Assembly: GCA_022511345.1 (NCBI GenBank)
Contig: JAFLRR010000005.1
Location: forward strand, 1-64,000
Source of the DNA: Alistipes sp.
GTDB taxonomy: Bacteria > Bacteroidota > Bacteroidia > Bacteroidales > Rikenellaceae
Reading direction: 5' to 3'
Length of the DNA stretch: 64,000 bases
Under the pieces are notes generated by a model. That model worked only from the letters and a program-made list of their open reading frames with translations, did not search any database and had not been told where the DNA came from. Made by a program: the position numbers and the translations under genes. Shown piece after piece: positions 45,959 through 54,990 of the stretch. The stretch's first letter is position 1; every line of letters starts with the position of its first letter.

Positions 45959-45989
45959 TTTGCATTTAGTATAAAATTACCTATATTTG
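45959..45989 (+). promoter_or_regulatory. Promoter of structured RNA copy B
   Basis: TTTG (45959-45962), 19 bp, TATATTTG (45982-45989): exact matches at ideal spacing, facing away from radA. Confidence 0.82.
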
Positions 45990-45995
45990 CATTAG

Positions 45996-46263
45996 AAAAG
46001 ATAAACTGCCTATAGTTAAATAAAAGTATTTGTAAAAATTCCATGTGAATTACCCCGTGCCGACAATGCGCTAAAAGCACCGGCACACAACATATAAAAG
46101 CGCATCGGCTTTTCTTCTGCTTCTTGAAATTGGACACTTTAAGAATAGTAAAGGAATAAAAGTTGGTGCCTGCGTCATTTTTGGCGCGGGCATTTCTTCT
46201 ATCTTTTACTATGGTTGTCCAATACCAAAGAGGCGGATAAATAGAATTTGTCCGCGTTTTTTT
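45996..46263 (+). ncRNA. Structured RNA copy B, paralogue of 312-517
   Basis: Same helix order as copy A: GTGCCG 46057-46062 with CGGCAC 46081-46086; AAAAGC / GCTTTT (46096-46113); P1 CTTCTTG 46120-46126 with CAAAGAGG 46226-46233; P2 TTGGACA 46130-46136 with TGTCCAA 46216-46222; P3 ATAGTAAA 46145-46152 with TTTACTAT 46205-46212; apical P4 46167-46176 with 46183-46192. The terminator stem is GCGGATAAAT / ATTTGTCCGC (46233-46255) with T7. Conserved unpaired segments include GACACTTT and the GTCATTT apical loop. A 5' extension of about 60 nt is absent from copy A. It ends 25 nt before a small membrane protein gene. Confidence 0.78.
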
Positions 46264-46287
46264 ATAACCTATAATAAACTAAAACTT

Positions 46288-46569
46288 ATGACACGTTATA
46301 GAATTGAAGAAGAAAGCGACACCCCAGATTTTGTTGTGTTTTTAGAAATTGCATTAGCTCTTTTATTTCTACCCATTGGAATAATTATTCTACTTGTAAA
46401 AATCATAAATTATTTTTCGAGAAAGAAACGCGAAAAAGCAGTAGAGAAAGCAGGCGTAAGACAAAATTTGATGCAAGAACTAACAAACCTTGCCTATCTA
46501 AAAGACCAAGGTATAATTACACAAGCCGAGTTTCAAGAACGTAAAGCAAGAATAATGAAAAAACTATAA
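46288..46569 (+). CDS. SHOCT-domain small membrane protein, AT-rich
   Basis: 93 residues. A membrane helix (FLEIALALLFLPIGIIILLVK, about 19-39) is followed by a basic linker and a C-terminal SHOCT motif (LMQELTNLAYLKDQGIITQA..EFQERKARIMKKL). SHOCT is a short oligomerisation motif. The gene is strikingly AT-rich (about one third GC by eye) and uses A/T-ending codons, unlike every neighbour, which points to recent acquisition. A terminator ends just before its ATG, so its expression may depend on readthrough of structured RNA copy B. Confidence 0.8.
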   Translation: MTRYRIEEESDTPDFVVFLEIALALLFLPIGIIILLVKIINYFSRKKREKAVEKAGVRQNLMQELTNLAYLKDQGIITQAEFQERKARIMKKL

Positions 46570-46588
46570 TAAGATATCTACCGATTCT

Positions 46589-47914
46589 TTACTTGATAAA
46601 GAACCGGTAAATATCGTTGCCGTTGGCGTAGACCAGCAGCAGCAGCAGAATCGCCAGACCGATATACTGCATCACCTCCAAAAACTTGTCGCTCGGACGA
46701 CGGCCCGTAACCATCTCCCACAGCGTGAACAGGGCATGTCCGCCGTCCAGACCCGGAATAGGGATGATGTTCATAACCGCCAGTATGACAGACAAAAACG
46801 CAGTCTTGAACCAAAAGTCCGGCCAGTTCCACTCCGACGGGAAGATGCTGCCGATGGCGATGAATCCGCCCAGCTCCTCGTACATCTTGCTCTTGGGCTG
46901 GAAGATGAGTTTCAGCTGCTGCCAGTACGACGAAATCATCGCTCCCGTGCGGCGGAAGCCTGCGGGTATGGCCTGCAGCAGCGTATAGCGGCGCATGCGG
47001 GACTGGTAGGGATTGGCCAGCGTGAAGCCTATCTTGCCGTCGCTGTCCACCGCAGCCGTCAGTTCGACCGCCGCGCCGTCGCGCAGCACCGTCAGCCGGA
47101 CAGTCGAGTCGCAACGTTCGCCGAGCAGGCCCGAGAAGAGCGCGAAGTTGCCGCGTACATCCGTTCCGTCGGCCGCCGTAATCTCGTCGCCAGCCTGCAG
47201 ACCCGATGCGGCCGCACGATCGCTCGTCGAGTCGACAATCACGGGCTGGCGCAGCGAGAAGAGATTCTTGTAACCCTCGGCTTTGCGCATATCCAGAAGT
47301 TTCTCGAACGGAATGTCGAACGTCACCTCGCGGCCCTCGCGTTCGACCGTCACGGTGCGGCCCTCGGAGGTGAGCAGCAGGGCGTTAACCACTCCGTTGA
47401 TGTCGCCCACAGGCTCGCCGTCGATAGAGATGAAGCGGTCGCCGTCCTCGAATCCGAGCACATGGCCCGCCTCGCTGAAATCGTAGCCCCAGCGCGCATC
47501 GGCATTGTCGAAGTAGGACTCGCCCCATGCATAGCTGATGCCGCAGAAAATCGCGATGGCCAGTATGACGTTCATAATCACTCCGGCCACCATTACGATG
47601 AATCGCTGCCATGCCGGCTTGGCTCTGAATTCGTCGGGCTGCACGGGCTGCTTCATCTGCTCCTTGTCCATGCTCTCGTCGATCATGCCGGCGATTTTGA
47701 CATAGCCGCCAAGCGGCAGCCAACCCAAACCGTACTCTGTGCCGCCGCGGCGGAACTTGAACAACGAAAACCACGGGTCGAAGAAGATGTAGAACTTCTC
47801 GACCCGAATGCCGAACAGACGGGCCGAGATGAAGTGTCCGAACTCGTGGATGCCGACGATGAGCGTGAAGGCCAGAAAGAGCTGCGCTATCTTTATGAGT
47901 ATTTCAGTATTCAT
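46589..47914 (-). CDS. rseP: RseP-type site-2 metalloprotease
   Basis: 441 residues. An inner-membrane zinc protease that cleaves anti-sigma factors and signal-peptide remnants. Zinc motif HEFGH near residue 24, two PDZ-like regions (about 150-290), and LDGGH in a C-terminal membrane helix with ALFTLWEMVTGRRPS. Full length. dxr lies 12 nt upstream on the same strand, an association common in bacteria. A stem at 46577-46610 overlaps the stop codon but lacks a T run. Confidence 0.94.
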   Translation of the reverse strand: MNTEILIKIAQLFLAFTLIVGIHEFGHFISARLFGIRVEKFYIFFDPWFSLFKFRRGGTEYGLGWLPLGGYVKIAGMIDESMDKEQMKQPVQPDEFRAKPAWQRFIVMVAGVIMNVILAIAIFCGISYAWGESYFDNADARWGYDFSEAGHVLGFEDGDRFISIDGEPVGDINGVVNALLLTSEGRTVTVEREGREVTFDIPFEKLLDMRKAEGYKNLFSLRQPVIVDSTSDRAAASGLQAGDEITAADGTDVRGNFALFSGLLGERCDSTVRLTVLRDGAAVELTAAVDSDGKIGFTLANPYQSRMRRYTLLQAIPAGFRRTGAMISSYWQQLKLIFQPKSKMYEELGGFIAIGSIFPSEWNWPDFWFKTAFLSVILAVMNIIPIPGLDGGHALFTLWEMVTGRRPSDKFLEVMQYIGLAILLLLLVYANGNDIYRFFIK

Positions 47915-47926
47915 TGCAAAGTGTAT

Positions 47927-49087
47927 TTATGCGTGTTTAGATTCGATGTATTCGCGGGCCAGGACGCGGGCCTCGGCGTCGGCTGCGGCATAGTCGTCGA
48001 GCGACGGAGCTGCTGTGAACGAAGCCTTGGACAGGGCGTATGTTATGGCGCCGGCAATGTCGTTGAACCCGCAGCGGCGGCCGAGGAACGATGCCACGGC
48101 CACCTCGTTGGCGCCGTTCATGGTGCAGGCTGCCGTGCCGCCGCGACGCAGACAGTCGTAGGCTATGTCCAGCGCGGGGTATTTCTCGCGGTCGACACGG
48201 CCGAAAGTGAGGGTAGGGTTGTCGGCGAACGAAAAACGTTCTGCAGGCCGCGGCAGCCGGTAGGGATATGTGAGGGCATAGCTTATGGGCAGATGCATGT
48301 CGGGCGTGCCCATTTGAGCCTTGATTGCGCCGTCGGCGAACTCGACCATAGAGTGGATAATCGACTGCGGGTGTATGACCACGTCGATCTTCTCGGGCGG
48401 GAAGCCGAAGAGCCAGCGCGCCTCGATGACCTCGAAACCCTTGTTGACCAAAGTGGCCGAGTCGATGGTAATCTTCGCACCCATGCTCCACTGCGGATGG
48501 CGCAGCGCCTGTTCGGGCGTGACCGAGGCCAGAGCCTCGCGCGGAAGGTCGCGCAGCGCACCGCCCGAGCAGGTGAGTATCAGGCGCTTGGGAGCAGAGG
48601 CCTCGCCACTCAGACACTGGAAGATGGCCGAATGCTCCGAATCGATGGGAATAATCGGCACCTGCTTGTCCATGGCCAGGGGCATGACGTATGCTCCGCC
48701 CACGACAAGGGTCTCCTTGTTGGCCAGCGCAACCTTCTTGCCGGCCTCGATGGCTGCCACCGTCGGACGCAGTCCGGAGTAGCCCACAAGTGCGTTGACC
48801 ACAGTGTCGACCTGCGAACCCGAGACGACCTGAGCGATGGCCTCGGCGCCGGCGTAGACCTTTATGGGGTGGAGGGCAAGCGCCTGGCATAGCGCCTGAT
48901 AGAGGCTTTTGTCGGCTATGACCACGCTGTCGGCATCGAACTCCACGGCCTGCTGTGCCAGCAGCTGCCAGTTGCTGCCGGCAGTCAGCACGCTGACGCC
49001 GAAGAGCTCGGGATTCTCGCGCACTATGTCCAGCGTCTGCCGTCCTATCGACCCCGTCGAGCCGAGTATTGCGAGTCGTTGTTTCAT
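47927..49087 (-). CDS. dxr: 1-deoxy-D-xylulose 5-phosphate reductoisomerase
   Basis: 386 residues. It converts DXP to MEP with NADPH in isoprenoid synthesis, needed for undecaprenyl carriers and quinones. NADPH site GSTGSIGRQTLDIV, metal/substrate region PIDSEHSAIFQCLSG and SWRALGAK-type MGAKITIDSATLVNKGFEVIEA are intact. The LytM-like gene ends 3 nt before the start. Confidence 0.96.
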   Translation of the reverse strand: MKQRLAILGSTGSIGRQTLDIVRENPELFGVSVLTAGSNWQLLAQQAVEFDADSVVIADKSLYQALCQALALHPIKVYAGAEAIAQVVSGSQVDTVVNALVGYSGLRPTVAAIEAGKKVALANKETLVVGGAYVMPLAMDKQVPIIPIDSEHSAIFQCLSGEASAPKRLILTCSGGALRDLPREALASVTPEQALRHPQWSMGAKITIDSATLVNKGFEVIEARWLFGFPPEKIDVVIHPQSIIHSMVEFADGAIKAQMGTPDMHLPISYALTYPYRLPRPAERFSFADNPTLTFGRVDREKYPALDIAYDCLRRGGTAACTMNGANEVAVASFLGRRCGFNDIAGAITYALSKASFTAAPSLDDYAAADAEARVLAREYIESKHA

Positions 49088-49090
49088 GCC

Positions 49091-49957
49091 TCAGAATTTG
49101 ATGTAGCTTTCGGGGTCCACGGGCTTGCCGTTGTCCCACAGCTCGAATACAATCTGCTCCGAATGTTCGCCGTCGTCATCGCCGCCGTTGTAGCCTATGG
49201 CGCTGCCGGCATCGACTCTCTGTCCGTTGCCGACTGTGACAAGAGCCAGCGATTTGTAAATCGACAGGGTGTTGCGGTCGTGCTGTATGACCACCGTGTG
49301 TCCGCTCTCAGGCGACCACGATGCCAGAATCACCGTGCCGGGCGCTATGGCCGAAATCTGCGCTCCCGCAGCTGCGGCCACCGTGACGCCGAAACGGTTC
49401 TGGCTTATGTCGAATCCCGAGGTGACTATGCCGCTGGCCGGGGCCGACATCTCTATATGGTTGCGTTCGCTGCGCGGCACAGCCGTATGATGCAGCGAGT
49501 AGGGGCCGTCGCCCTGCATCGAGGCGCGCAGAAGCGAATCCTCGTGCGAAGGCATGACGAGAGTCTTGTCTATGCGCGTGGAGTCGGAGTTGGTAATCGT
49601 GCGCACGACAGGCGTCTTACCGTCCATAATCAGCGCTATGTTCTGGTTGTAGGTCATCATGTCGCGCATCAGACGCTCCATGGAGTCCAGACGCATTATG
49701 TTGGCCGTCAGACTCTCGCGCGAACGTATGGCGTTGGCCTTGTAGCCGGGCAGAAACTCCGTGAGCGGGGTGTAGACCACCAGCGACGAGATGCCGATGA
49801 AGAGTATCAGCAGCAGAGCCGCGGCGGCTGCCGTGAGGCCTGCGGGCGAGATGTGAACGTACCACTCCTCCGATTCGTCGGAGGCGTTGCGGACGCTTAT
49901 GCGGCGCTTGCGGAAGAACCGCAGCAGTGCCGACTCCTTTTTCTCCTTGTTTTCCAT
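49091..49957 (-). CDS. LytM/M23-like membrane protein with degenerate zinc site
   Basis: 288 residues. Cytosolic basic start, one membrane helix (AAAAALLLILFIGISSLVVY, about 41-60), a helical stalk, then an M23/LytM domain (about 170-288). Active members have H-x(3)-D and H-x-H zinc ligands. Here the first site reads NRFGVTV (no His, no Asp) and the last reads QIVFELWDNGKP, where HLHFELW is expected, so zinc binding is lost. It resembles EnvC/NlpD-type activators, which switch on other murein hydrolases; that role is inferred. First gene of the dxr-rseP run. Confidence 0.83.
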   Translation of the reverse strand: MENKEKKESALLRFFRKRRISVRNASDESEEWYVHISPAGLTAAAAALLLILFIGISSLVVYTPLTEFLPGYKANAIRSRESLTANIMRLDSMERLMRDMMTYNQNIALIMDGKTPVVRTITNSDSTRIDKTLVMPSHEDSLLRASMQGDGPYSLHHTAVPRSERNHIEMSAPASGIVTSGFDISQNRFGVTVAAAAGAQISAIAPGTVILASWSPESGHTVVIQHDRNTLSIYKSLALVTVGNGQRVDAGSAIGYNGGDDDGEHSEQIVFELWDNGKPVDPESYIKF

Positions 49958-50060
49958 AAAGTGCTTAAGCAGCGGCCGAAATGCCTGACATCTATGTTGT
50001 CGCAGGGCGTTTGCGGCCGGTTTTTACTGAGTACAAAGATACCGTTTTTGCTCGAATATT

Positions 50061-50090
50061 TTGAAGTGACGCGGGAATTTTTTATCTTTG
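50061..50090 (+). promoter_or_regulatory. Promoter of the nucleotidyltransferase gene
   Basis: TTG (50061-50063), 19 bp, TATCTTTG (50083-50090), 25 bp before the ATG. Confidence 0.8.
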
Positions 50091-50115
50091 TTAAATAAAC
50101 AAACATATCGAAGTT

Positions 50116-51030
50116 ATGACACCTGTTAAACCGACTCTTCTGGTCCTCGCAGCGGGTATGGGCTCGCGATACGGCTCTCTGAAGCAGATGGACGGCGTTG
50201 GCCCCGGCAATGAGGCCATAATCGACTACTCGGTCTACGATGCCATCCGCGCCGGATTCGGCAAGGTGGTGTTCGTTATCCGCCACTCGTTCGCCGACGA
50301 GTTCAATTCAATCTTCAACAAAGAGCGCTATGGCGGCCGCATCGAGGTGGCCACCGTATATCAGGAGCTCGACTGCCTGCCCGAAGGCTTCACCGTGCCC
50401 GAGGGCCGCGAGAAACCGTGGGGCACCAACCATGCCGTGATGATGGCCGACGGCGTGATTAACGAACCTTTCGCCATCATCAATGCCGACGACTTCTACG
50501 GTGCCGATGCCTATCGCATCATGGCCGAGTATCTCACTACGCTCGGCGGCTCGCAGAACAGCTACTGCATGGTTAGCTATCAGGTCGGCAAGACCCTCTC
50601 CGAGAACGGCAGCGTTTCGCGCGGCGTCTGCTCCGTGGATTCGGACGGATATCTGTCCTCGATGGTAGAGCACACCAAAATCGAGCGTGTCGACGGCCGG
50701 ATTGTCTCGCATCTGGAGACCGGCGACGTTACCCTTGACGAGAATACTCCAGTGTCGATGAATTTCTTCGGATTCACACCCGAATATTTCACCTACTCCA
50801 AAGAGTATTTCGCAACTTTCCTCAAGGACAACATGGCAAACCTCAAATCCGAGTTTTTCATCCCTCTGATGGTCAACAAACTCTGCAGCGAGGGCACGGC
50901 CCGCATGCGCGTGCTTCCGACCCCGTCGCAGTGGTTCGGCGTGACCTACAAGGAGGACAAGCCGGTGCTGATGGCCAAAATCAGAACGCTCATCGACGAG
51001 GGCGTATATCCCGAGTATCTCTGGAAATAG
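50116..51030 (+). CDS. Sugar-phosphate nucleotidyltransferase-like protein
   Basis: 304 residues. GT-A-type NTP-transferase fold: LLVLAAGMGSRYGSLKQMDG is the NTP-binding loop, INADDFYG the metal-binding Asp region. The family transfers a nucleotide to a sugar phosphate or similar acceptor. The C-terminal half (VPMSMNFFGFTPEYFTY-type, then ..QWFGVTYKEDKP) is a Bacteroidota-specific variant. Single gene with its own promoter and terminator. Substrate unknown. Confidence 0.82.
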   Translation: MTPVKPTLLVLAAGMGSRYGSLKQMDGVGPGNEAIIDYSVYDAIRAGFGKVVFVIRHSFADEFNSIFNKERYGGRIEVATVYQELDCLPEGFTVPEGREKPWGTNHAVMMADGVINEPFAIINADDFYGADAYRIMAEYLTTLGGSQNSYCMVSYQVGKTLSENGSVSRGVCSVDSDGYLSSMVEHTKIERVDGRIVSHLETGDVTLDENTPVSMNFFGFTPEYFTYSKEYFATFLKDNMANLKSEFFIPLMVNKLCSEGTARMRVLPTPSQWFGVTYKEDKPVLMAKIRTLIDEGVYPEYLWK

Positions 51031-51049
51031 TCCTTTGCCGGCAAAGAGC

Positions 51050-51079
51050 AGGGGAGGCCCGAAAGGCCTCCCCTTTTTT
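51050..51079 (+). terminator. Terminator of the nucleotidyltransferase gene
   Basis: A perfect 10-bp stem (AGGGGAGGCC / GGCCTCCCCT) with a CGAAA loop is followed by a T run. It sits in the convergent gap with the LytTR gene. Confidence 0.93.
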
Positions 51080-51093
51080 GTCTGCGCGGGAGT

Positions 51094-51870
51094 CTATTTC
51101 TCCTCCAGCCAGTCCATGAAGTCGCCGCTGCGGAATCGGCTGACGAATACGTCGAAGCCGGCCTTGGGCTGAAGCACTAATTTAAGCCGGTTGTTCAGGT
51201 GTTTCGATATCGAGACAATCGACTTTATCGACACTATGCAGCTGCGCGATATGCGGAAGAAGTTGTCGGGGTCTACGCTCTCCGAGAGCGAGTCGAGCGA
51301 CAGGTCGACTATGTAGTGCTTGCCGTCGAAGGTCATTATGTATGTGCTCTTGTCTTCGGCATAGAAGTAGGCTATGTCCTCGGCGTTGACAACCGATATG
51401 CGGTCGCCGATGCGTATTACGAAGCGGCGTTTGTAGGCATGTTCGCGCTGCATGAGCGCCTCGCGCAGCGCATCGGCATCGATTACGCTCCGCTGCTCGC
51501 GGCCGGAGATCACCTTGCGGCAGCGTTCGACAGCCTGCCGCAGCTCGTCGTGGTCGAGAGGCTTGAGCAGGTAGTCGATGCTGTTTACGCGAAAGGCGCG
51601 GATGGCGTAGTTGTCATATGCCGTGGTGATTATCACGGGTACCTCTATTTTCACGCGGTCGAATATGTCGAAACACATTCCGTCGGCCAGCTCCACGTCC
51701 ATGAATATCATGTCTACGCGGTTTTCGGGATTCTTCAGAAACTCGACCGTGCCGTTTACCGACTCCCTCGTGCCGACGACCTCTATGTCGTCGAACAACT
51801 GCGACAGAGCCTTGGTCAGATTGGTTCTTGACAAGGCTTCGTCTTCGATTATGAGAGCTTTGAGTATCAT
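51094..51870 (-). CDS. LytTR-family response regulator
   Basis: 258 residues. Receiver (1-120) with acidic IEDE, phospho-acceptor Asp in IFMDVELADG, Lys in YLLKPLDHDE. The C-terminal LytTR domain (about 150-255, RFVIRIGDRISVVNAEDIAYFYAEDK.., ..FFRISRSCIVSIKSI) binds DNA repeats via beta strands. It lies 17 nt after the histidine kinase gene, forming a pair. Target genes cannot be read from the window; the Sus locus starts on the other side of the kinase but no LytTR repeats were recognised there. Confidence 0.94.
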   Translation of the reverse strand: MILKALIIEDEALSRTNLTKALSQLFDDIEVVGTRESVNGTVEFLKNPENRVDMIFMDVELADGMCFDIFDRVKIEVPVIITTAYDNYAIRAFRVNSIDYLLKPLDHDELRQAVERCRKVISGREQRSVIDADALREALMQREHAYKRRFVIRIGDRISVVNAEDIAYFYAEDKSTYIMTFDGKHYIVDLSLDSLSESVDPDNFFRISRSCIVSIKSIVSISKHLNNRLKLVLQPKAGFDVFVSRFRSGDFMDWLEEK

Positions 51871-51887
51871 CGTTTCTTATGCTGTTT

Positions 51888-53300
51888 TCAGAGCAGCGGA
51901 AGTCTCACCTCGAACTCTTTTTCGTTGTGAATCACTTCGATTGTACGCTGCGCTATGTCTTCATACTGACGCCTTATGTTTTCGAGCCCGAGCCTGGTCG
52001 AAGGCTGGCGGCTGATGCGTGGCTGGATATTGTTGGCAACCGACAGCATCTCGTTCATGACTTCGATGCGTATGCGCAGCGGCGAGTCGCTGTCGACGGA
52101 GTTGTGCTTGGTGGCATTCTCGATGAGCATCTGCACGCTGCATGGCACGATTAGTCTCTGCCGCATCTGCGCCGGCACCCGGTTCTCGATTATCAGCCCG
52201 TCGGCGAAGCGCTCCTTGAGAAGGTCGGTGTACATCTCCGTGAACTGCATCTCCTCGTCGAGCGTTACCAGCGGCTCGTTCTCGTTTTTGAGTATGTATC
52301 TGTAGAGTTTGGCCAGCTTGCCGATGTAGGCCGCGGCGCGTTCGTTTTCGCCGCCGCGCACCAGAAAGTCGAGAATGTTCAGCGAGTTGAACAGAAAATG
52401 AGGACTTATCTGCTGCTTCAGCTTGGCATATTTGTACTCCTCGATCTGCTTGCCCGAGCGTTCGCGCCGTGCGGCCGACAGCGAGGCCTCGGCCACCTTC
52501 AGCAGCATGAATATTATGTAGGTTATGACCGTAGCCAGAAGCGACACGGCATATGTTCCGGTGAACTCCCATATCCCGAATGGCAGTTGTCCGTATCGGC
52601 TGACAAACGGGAAGCGGTAGCGCACTATGATTGTCAGCAGCAGCGGAAAGAGTATGAAGAATGCCGCCTCGGCGAGTACTCTCCCGACAGACCGCCGCCT
52701 CGTGCCCGACGGAAAGGCAGCGAACACGGCCGTGCCGCACAAGAGCGTCAGCAGGGCGAATGTGTTGGAGAAGAGCTTGCCGAACTGGGCGTATATGCCG
52801 CCGTGAATGACGAAGTAGGGTGCCCGGAACAGCAGCGAATAGATTATGCGCAGCAGCAGTACCGCTGTCGCTGCCGTGACTATGTGGCGCGTCTCGACCA
52901 CGCGGTTTCTGCCGCTGTCGGCCGGGATGCGGTTCTTGCGGACGAAAAGATATGTCGTCCAGCCGAAAATCTCGGTCAGCACGAAGGTCGTGAGCGCCGA
53001 TGCGGCGGCCAGCGAACCTATTACCGAATAGAGCAGCTGTCCGAAGTAGAGACCCGATAGAAACCCTATGAATGTCACGGTCAGGATTATCACCGCCGTG
53101 AGACCCATGCGCAGCCTGTACCGCGAGGCTATGACGGCAATCATGGAGACCGAAAGCACCGTCAGCGGGATGTCGTCGTCGTAGTTGAGCAGACGCGCAA
53201 TGATGGCTATGGCCGCATGCGCTGCGGCGAACAGATGGATGATAAGCCCCGTATTGTCCGGATGCGCATCGTGCCGCGCCTGTGTGGTTAGTCGGTGCAT
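51888..53300 (-). CDS. LytS/YehU-type sensor histidine kinase
   Basis: 470 residues. Seven to eight membrane helices in the N-terminal 270 residues with no clear extracellular sensor domain, then a coiled linker and a His_kinase domain with the phosphorylated His in KLKQQISPHFLFNSLNIL, followed by an HATPase (MLIENATKHN, ..TRLGLENIRRQYE). Partner of the LytTR regulator immediately downstream. It has its own promoter 26 nt before the ATG. Confidence 0.93.
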   Translation of the reverse strand: MHRLTTQARHDAHPDNTGLIIHLFAAAHAAIAIIARLLNYDDDIPLTVLSVSMIAVIASRYRLRMGLTAVIILTVTFIGFLSGLYFGQLLYSVIGSLAAASALTTFVLTEIFGWTTYLFVRKNRIPADSGRNRVVETRHIVTAATAVLLLRIIYSLLFRAPYFVIHGGIYAQFGKLFSNTFALLTLLCGTAVFAAFPSGTRRRSVGRVLAEAAFFILFPLLLTIIVRYRFPFVSRYGQLPFGIWEFTGTYAVSLLATVITYIIFMLLKVAEASLSAARRERSGKQIEEYKYAKLKQQISPHFLFNSLNILDFLVRGGENERAAAYIGKLAKLYRYILKNENEPLVTLDEEMQFTEMYTDLLKERFADGLIIENRVPAQMRQRLIVPCSVQMLIENATKHNSVDSDSPLRIRIEVMNEMLSVANNIQPRISRQPSTRLGLENIRRQYEDIAQRTIEVIHNEKEFEVRLPLL

Positions 53301-53325
53301 CTGCCGCGCTGAATTAAACGATTCT

Positions 53326-53356
53326 CAAAGGTAGCCCTTTTTTGCGAGAAAACAAA
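53326..53356 (-). promoter_or_regulatory. Promoter of the LytS/LytTR unit
   Basis: On the minus strand TTTG (53353-53356), 19 bp, TACCTTTG (53326-53333). Confidence 0.8.
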
Positions 53357-53550
53357 TTTTTCACAACAGGGCTCCGATAATTAAAATTTTTCAGAAACTC
53401 ACTCTCCGCCAGCCCTTCGCCTCGGTCCGGAGACGGTATTCTGAGACTCTGCCGGCAGCGCCTGGTGTGCGATTCGGACGCTCTATTTGACAGTCCGGCT
53501 TTTCGATGTTGCAGTTCGTCTTGTTTTACGTGCAGTTCGTCGGAGTGTTG

Positions 53551-53581
53551 TTGTTTGTGCCGGAGGCATTATATATATTTG
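53551..53581 (+). promoter_or_regulatory. Promoter of the sugar-transporter/Sus unit
   Basis: TTG (53551-53553), 20 bp, TATATTTG (53574-53581). Transcription would start near 53588, which rules out upstream in-frame starts (53487) for the MFS gene. The rest of the 327-base divergent gap (53301-53627) shows only the two promoters. Confidence 0.8.
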
Positions 53582-53627
53582 TATGTTAAAGCTGAAATTG
53601 CAAAACAACCGGCGAATTTTTAAAATT

Positions 53628-54932
53628 ATGAAAAAACCTAAATTATCTTTTCCGCAAATCTGGAATCTCAGCTTCGGATTTCTCGGAGTTCAGATAGGCT
53701 ACTCGCTGCAGAATTCCAACACCTCGACCATCTTCGAGTCGATGGGTGCCGACCTGCACCAGCTGAGCTACTTCTGGCTTGCTGCGCCAATCGCGGGCCT
53801 CATAGTGCAGCCCATAGTCGGCCTCTTCTCCGACGGTACGTGGACACGCTTGGGCCGCCGCATTCCGTTCATTCTGGGCGGTGCGATAGTCTCGGCACTG
53901 GCACTGGCGCTCATGCCCAACGCTCCGCTGCTGCTGGCCTTCGCCCCGCTGGCAATGGGAGCGTTCATCCTGCTGTTCATGGACCTGTCGTTCAACGTGA
54001 CCATGCAGCCGTTCCGCGCCCTGGTAGCCGACATGCTCGACGACGAGCAGAAGACCAAAGGCTATGTGGTGCAGACTTTCCTGATAAACCTCGGTGCCGT
54101 AGTCGGCGCCGTGCTGCCGCTCATACTCACCAAGTTCGGCGTGTCGGACACGGCTCCTGCCGGCGGCGTGGCGCCGCATATCGCCTTCTCCTACTACATC
54201 GGCGGAGCGATATTGCTGCTCACCGTGCTTGTCACCTCGTTCAAAACCCGCGAGTATCCTCCCGAGGAGTTCGCGCGCTACAACGACCGCAGCGTCGAGC
54301 AGACGGCCGAAAAGCCTTCGTTCGGCGAGCTGATGCGCAATATTCCGCGCGTAATGCTCCAGTTGGGCGTGGTGCAGTTCTTCTCGTGGGCGGCGCTCTT
54401 TCTCATGTGGACATACCTCAAGCCGGCGATTACGGGCGTCGTAACCTCGCATGAGACCGGTATGCTGCTGACCGACGGCCAGACGCAGACGTGGGTGGGC
54501 GTGCTCAACGGAACCTATCCCATTCCGGCCTGCATAGCCTCGCTCTTCATCGGCGGCATAGCCTCCAGATACGGCAACAAGGTCGTTTACGCCGCCTGCC
54601 TGCTCTTCGGCGCAGCCGGATTTGCGGGCCTGAGCTGCATCAGCGACCAGTATGCGCTCATGATTCCCATGGTCGGCATAGGCATAGCGTGGGCGGGCAT
54701 TCTGGCCATGCCCTATGCAATCCTGTCGCGTGCGGTCGACGCGCGCCGCATGGGCGTATATATGGGTATATTCAATTTCACCATCACCATCCCGCAGATT
54801 GCCGTGGGACTGGCCGGCGGCGTGATTGTCAAATACCTCTTCCACGGAAGTCCCATGTCGATGCTGGTGCTTGCCGCGGTGTTCATGCTTCTGGCGGCCG
54901 TGTCGGTGGCCATAGTCAGGGAGACGAAATAG
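53628..54932 (+). CDS. MFS sugar transporter (GPH/SLC45-like)
   Basis: 434 residues from ATG 53628 (MKKPKLSFPQIWNLSFGFLG), chosen because the promoter start lies at about 53588. Twelve membrane helices; VGLFSDGTWTRLGRRIPFILGG is the GPH/SLC45 loop signature. Homologues import maltose or sucrose with protons or sodium. Its place in front of susCDEF fits uptake of maltose/maltooligosaccharide released in the periplasm. Confidence 0.87.
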   Translation: MKKPKLSFPQIWNLSFGFLGVQIGYSLQNSNTSTIFESMGADLHQLSYFWLAAPIAGLIVQPIVGLFSDGTWTRLGRRIPFILGGAIVSALALALMPNAPLLLAFAPLAMGAFILLFMDLSFNVTMQPFRALVADMLDDEQKTKGYVVQTFLINLGAVVGAVLPLILTKFGVSDTAPAGGVAPHIAFSYYIGGAILLLTVLVTSFKTREYPPEEFARYNDRSVEQTAEKPSFGELMRNIPRVMLQLGVVQFFSWAALFLMWTYLKPAITGVVTSHETGMLLTDGQTQTWVGVLNGTYPIPACIASLFIGGIASRYGNKVVYAACLLFGAAGFAGLSCISDQYALMIPMVGIGIAWAGILAMPYAILSRAVDARRMGVYMGIFNFTITIPQIAVGLAGGVIVKYLFHGSPMSMLVLAAVFMLLAAVSVAIVRETK

Positions 54933-54990
54933 AAAAACTATATAGAAACCGAAAAACAAACCGAATTATTAACTAACACTTAAGGCTATT

